19,856 nucleotides of DNA from Candolleomyces eurysporus. Lineage: Eukaryota; Basidiomycota; Agaricomycetes; Agaricales; Psathyrellaceae. The notes under the pieces were generated by a model. That model ran no database searches, had not been told where the DNA came from, and was given only the letters and a program-made list of their open reading frames with translations. Of this stretch, positions 18,353 through 19,856 are shown one piece after another. Where the stretch lies: the NCBI GenBank assembly GCA_027579435.1, contig JANBPK010001638.1, positions 1 to 19,856 of the forward strand, in the 5' to 3' direction. The position numbers were made by a program, and so were the translations under genes. The first letter of the stretch is position 1. The number at the start of each line of letters is the position of its first letter.

Positions 18353-19856
18353 ATGCCCAAGGGGTTCAAGTTCCTGCCCCGCTTCGGCTCGATTTCGCTC
18401 AAGGGCCGCAGCAGCAACTCGGCTTCTGAACACACGACCTCGGTCGACTCAACCCCTAATCAGGGCGTCGGCCCATTGACACCTTACAACCCTTCGACAC
18501 CTTCCCTTCCGCAAGACTCCATTCCTCAGCTGTCAAAGCACCTGTCTACAAACGAGGCCGATCGAGTTCAATCGTTGCGCTCTTCGGTAAACGCGACTTG
18601 CCTCGTAGCCTCCACCTCAGCCCCGGTTGCGCAAGACCCCCTCTCAGAGTTATCCATCAGCCCTGCTACAAGCAACAGCAAGACTACGACATCACACGAT
18701 CATCAAGACCGAGTTCTATCTGCCCATTCTCTGCAAACACACTCTCAGACTAGACTGCCGTCGGAATCCTTGACTGAGGATGCACTCGGAAGTCAATCGA
18801 TCCTCGCCGGCGCTCACCATTTTCAAATGGGGGACTTGGTCTATGCACCCTGTGTCCACATAGTCAACGAAACGTCGATCCGACGTGATGCTGTCCACAT
18901 TGGTGCGTGAACTACTGGAGCTATCAATTGAATCCACTGACACGGCGCCGTGCCAGAACGAGCGAAGTTCGATGCCCTTCCAAAGCATCCAGAAATGAGT
19001 GTGAAGCAGGCGGAGTACCTACCTGACAGTCGGAAGCCGGATGTCGAGGAGTTATGCGAACGGGAGTCAAGCGGGACTGAGCTTGTGCTGTGCATCCATG
19101 GGCCGGCCGGCATAGGCAAGTCGACGCTTGCTGGCCACCTCTCAGACAAGTTTCGGTCAGCCGATCGCTTGGGGGGCTCAATTTCGCTGAGCGCCTTTCC
19201 GACAGATACATCCGGGCCCGAAGCGATCATCAAGATGATAGCTCACGAAATCGGGAGCATCCATCCGCAGGCAATACCGAAGATTGTGGAAGCAATGGAT
19301 CAATGCCATGGTACCTCGCTCGAAAACCATCTCGAAAAGTACATCCTCGAGCCCTTGCGATCACTCAACCGCGGGCAACCCCTCGTCATCATCATCGATG
19401 CCATAGACGAATGGCGGGATCATCCGACATTCATCAAGGCGCTCGCTCACCTCAACTCCCAAAGTCGTATCGTCAAATTCCTCATCACGGATCGTTTGAA
19501 CCCATGCGCTTCCCACTTACCTGGAATTGAGAAGATCTCCGTCCGCACATACGCTCTTGGTCCTATTTCAAAGGAGATTATTAAGACCTATTTCCACAAA
19601 CATCTGGAGACCGTCCCGTGGGAGGATGGGCGAATGGCGACCCCTTTCGACGTCGAGAAGCTCACGGAGCTCTCAGGTGGTCTCCCGGTCTGGGCCGCGA
19701 CTGTGATCGGGTTGCTTTCGCATCGGCTCAGCGAGTCGCCGCCCCACGAAATTCTCGAAGAGATTGTCGGAAGTAGGCGCCAAGTTGGTGGTAGTGATGG
19801 GCTCGGGGAGTTGTATCGCAATGCACTTTTACGCCTCTTCCGCTCTCCTGAAGACC
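18353..19856 (+). CDS. NACHT NOD-like receptor NLR2, 5' part (runs off the window)
   Basis: Exons 18353-18902 and 18957-19856 onward encode the first 483 residues with no frame break. The intron sits at the same place and phase as in NLR1. The same Ser/Thr-rich leader and HHFQMGDLVYAP segment are present, three residues shorter than in NLR1 just after that motif. Walker A is GPAGIGKST at about 232-240 and Walker B LVIIIDAIDEW at about 326-336; both are intact, so the NTPase should work as far as it can be seen. Sequence to the window end remains close to NLR1 (about nine bases in ten or better by eye). Whether it ends in TPRs, WD40s or ankyrins cannot be seen. It is the better reference for correcting NLR1. 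Confidence 0.88.

Noticed and set aside
1..19856. CRISPR arrays, bacterial-type operons, tRNA or rRNA genes
   Set aside because: No regularly spaced repeats, ribosome-binding sites or cloverleaf-like stretches were seen; gene structure is fungal throughout.

Overview
The window looks like nuclear DNA of a filamentous basidiomycete, most likely an Agaricomycete. Genes are split by many short introns (about 50-70 bp, GT...AG). The content is typical of that group: large cysteine-rich F-box proteins, a NACHT-TPR NOD-like receptor (NLR) family, a LIM-domain protein and a mitochondrial ribosomal protein relic. Single N characters sit beside homopolymer runs and several shift the reading frame, which points to a draft assembly. 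The species cannot be fixed from the sequence alone.

Layout, left to right. (1) 1-1145: 3' part of a LIM-domain protein gene. (2) 2095-4735: an apparently intact nine-exon F-box gene with a basic N-terminal tail. (3) 4790-5915: two copies of a ~225 bp direct repeat around a stretch without recognisable genes. (4) 5991-8245: an F-box pseudogene. Its 3' exons are missing and it joins a scrap of the 3' end of a reverse-strand MRP51-like gene, itself split by a 214 bp insertion. (5) 8819-11786: an 11-exon paralogue of that pseudogene, intact apart from one N, followed by another MRP51 3' scrap. (6) 12468-15332: NLR1, with a long Ser/Thr-rich leader, NACHT NTPase and C-terminal TPR repeats. (7) 15768-16265: decayed WD40 repeats. 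(8) 16310-16365: last-exon relic of the F-box family. (9) 16477-18013, minus strand: a multiply broken pseudogene resembling mitochondrial ribosomal protein Mrp51/bS1m. (10) 18050-18168: relic of F-box exon 9. (11) 18353-19856: NLR2, a close copy of NLR1 that runs off the end.

The main story is repeated tandem duplication and decay. An F-box gene followed by an NLR in the same direction occurs twice: complete at 8819-15332, and reduced to an exon-9 relic plus NLR2 at 18050-19856. Three F-box 3' ends are each followed by the 3' end of an inverted MRP51-like gene, so the ancestral layout was probably F-box and MRP51 in convergent orientation. The MRP51 scraps act as scars marking the duplication unit.

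Functionally, the F-box proteins are likely substrate receptors of SCF ubiquitin ligases, and the NLRs are STAND-type sensors of the kind linked in fungi to non-self recognition and programmed cell death. A working link between the two is inference from position and co-duplication only.
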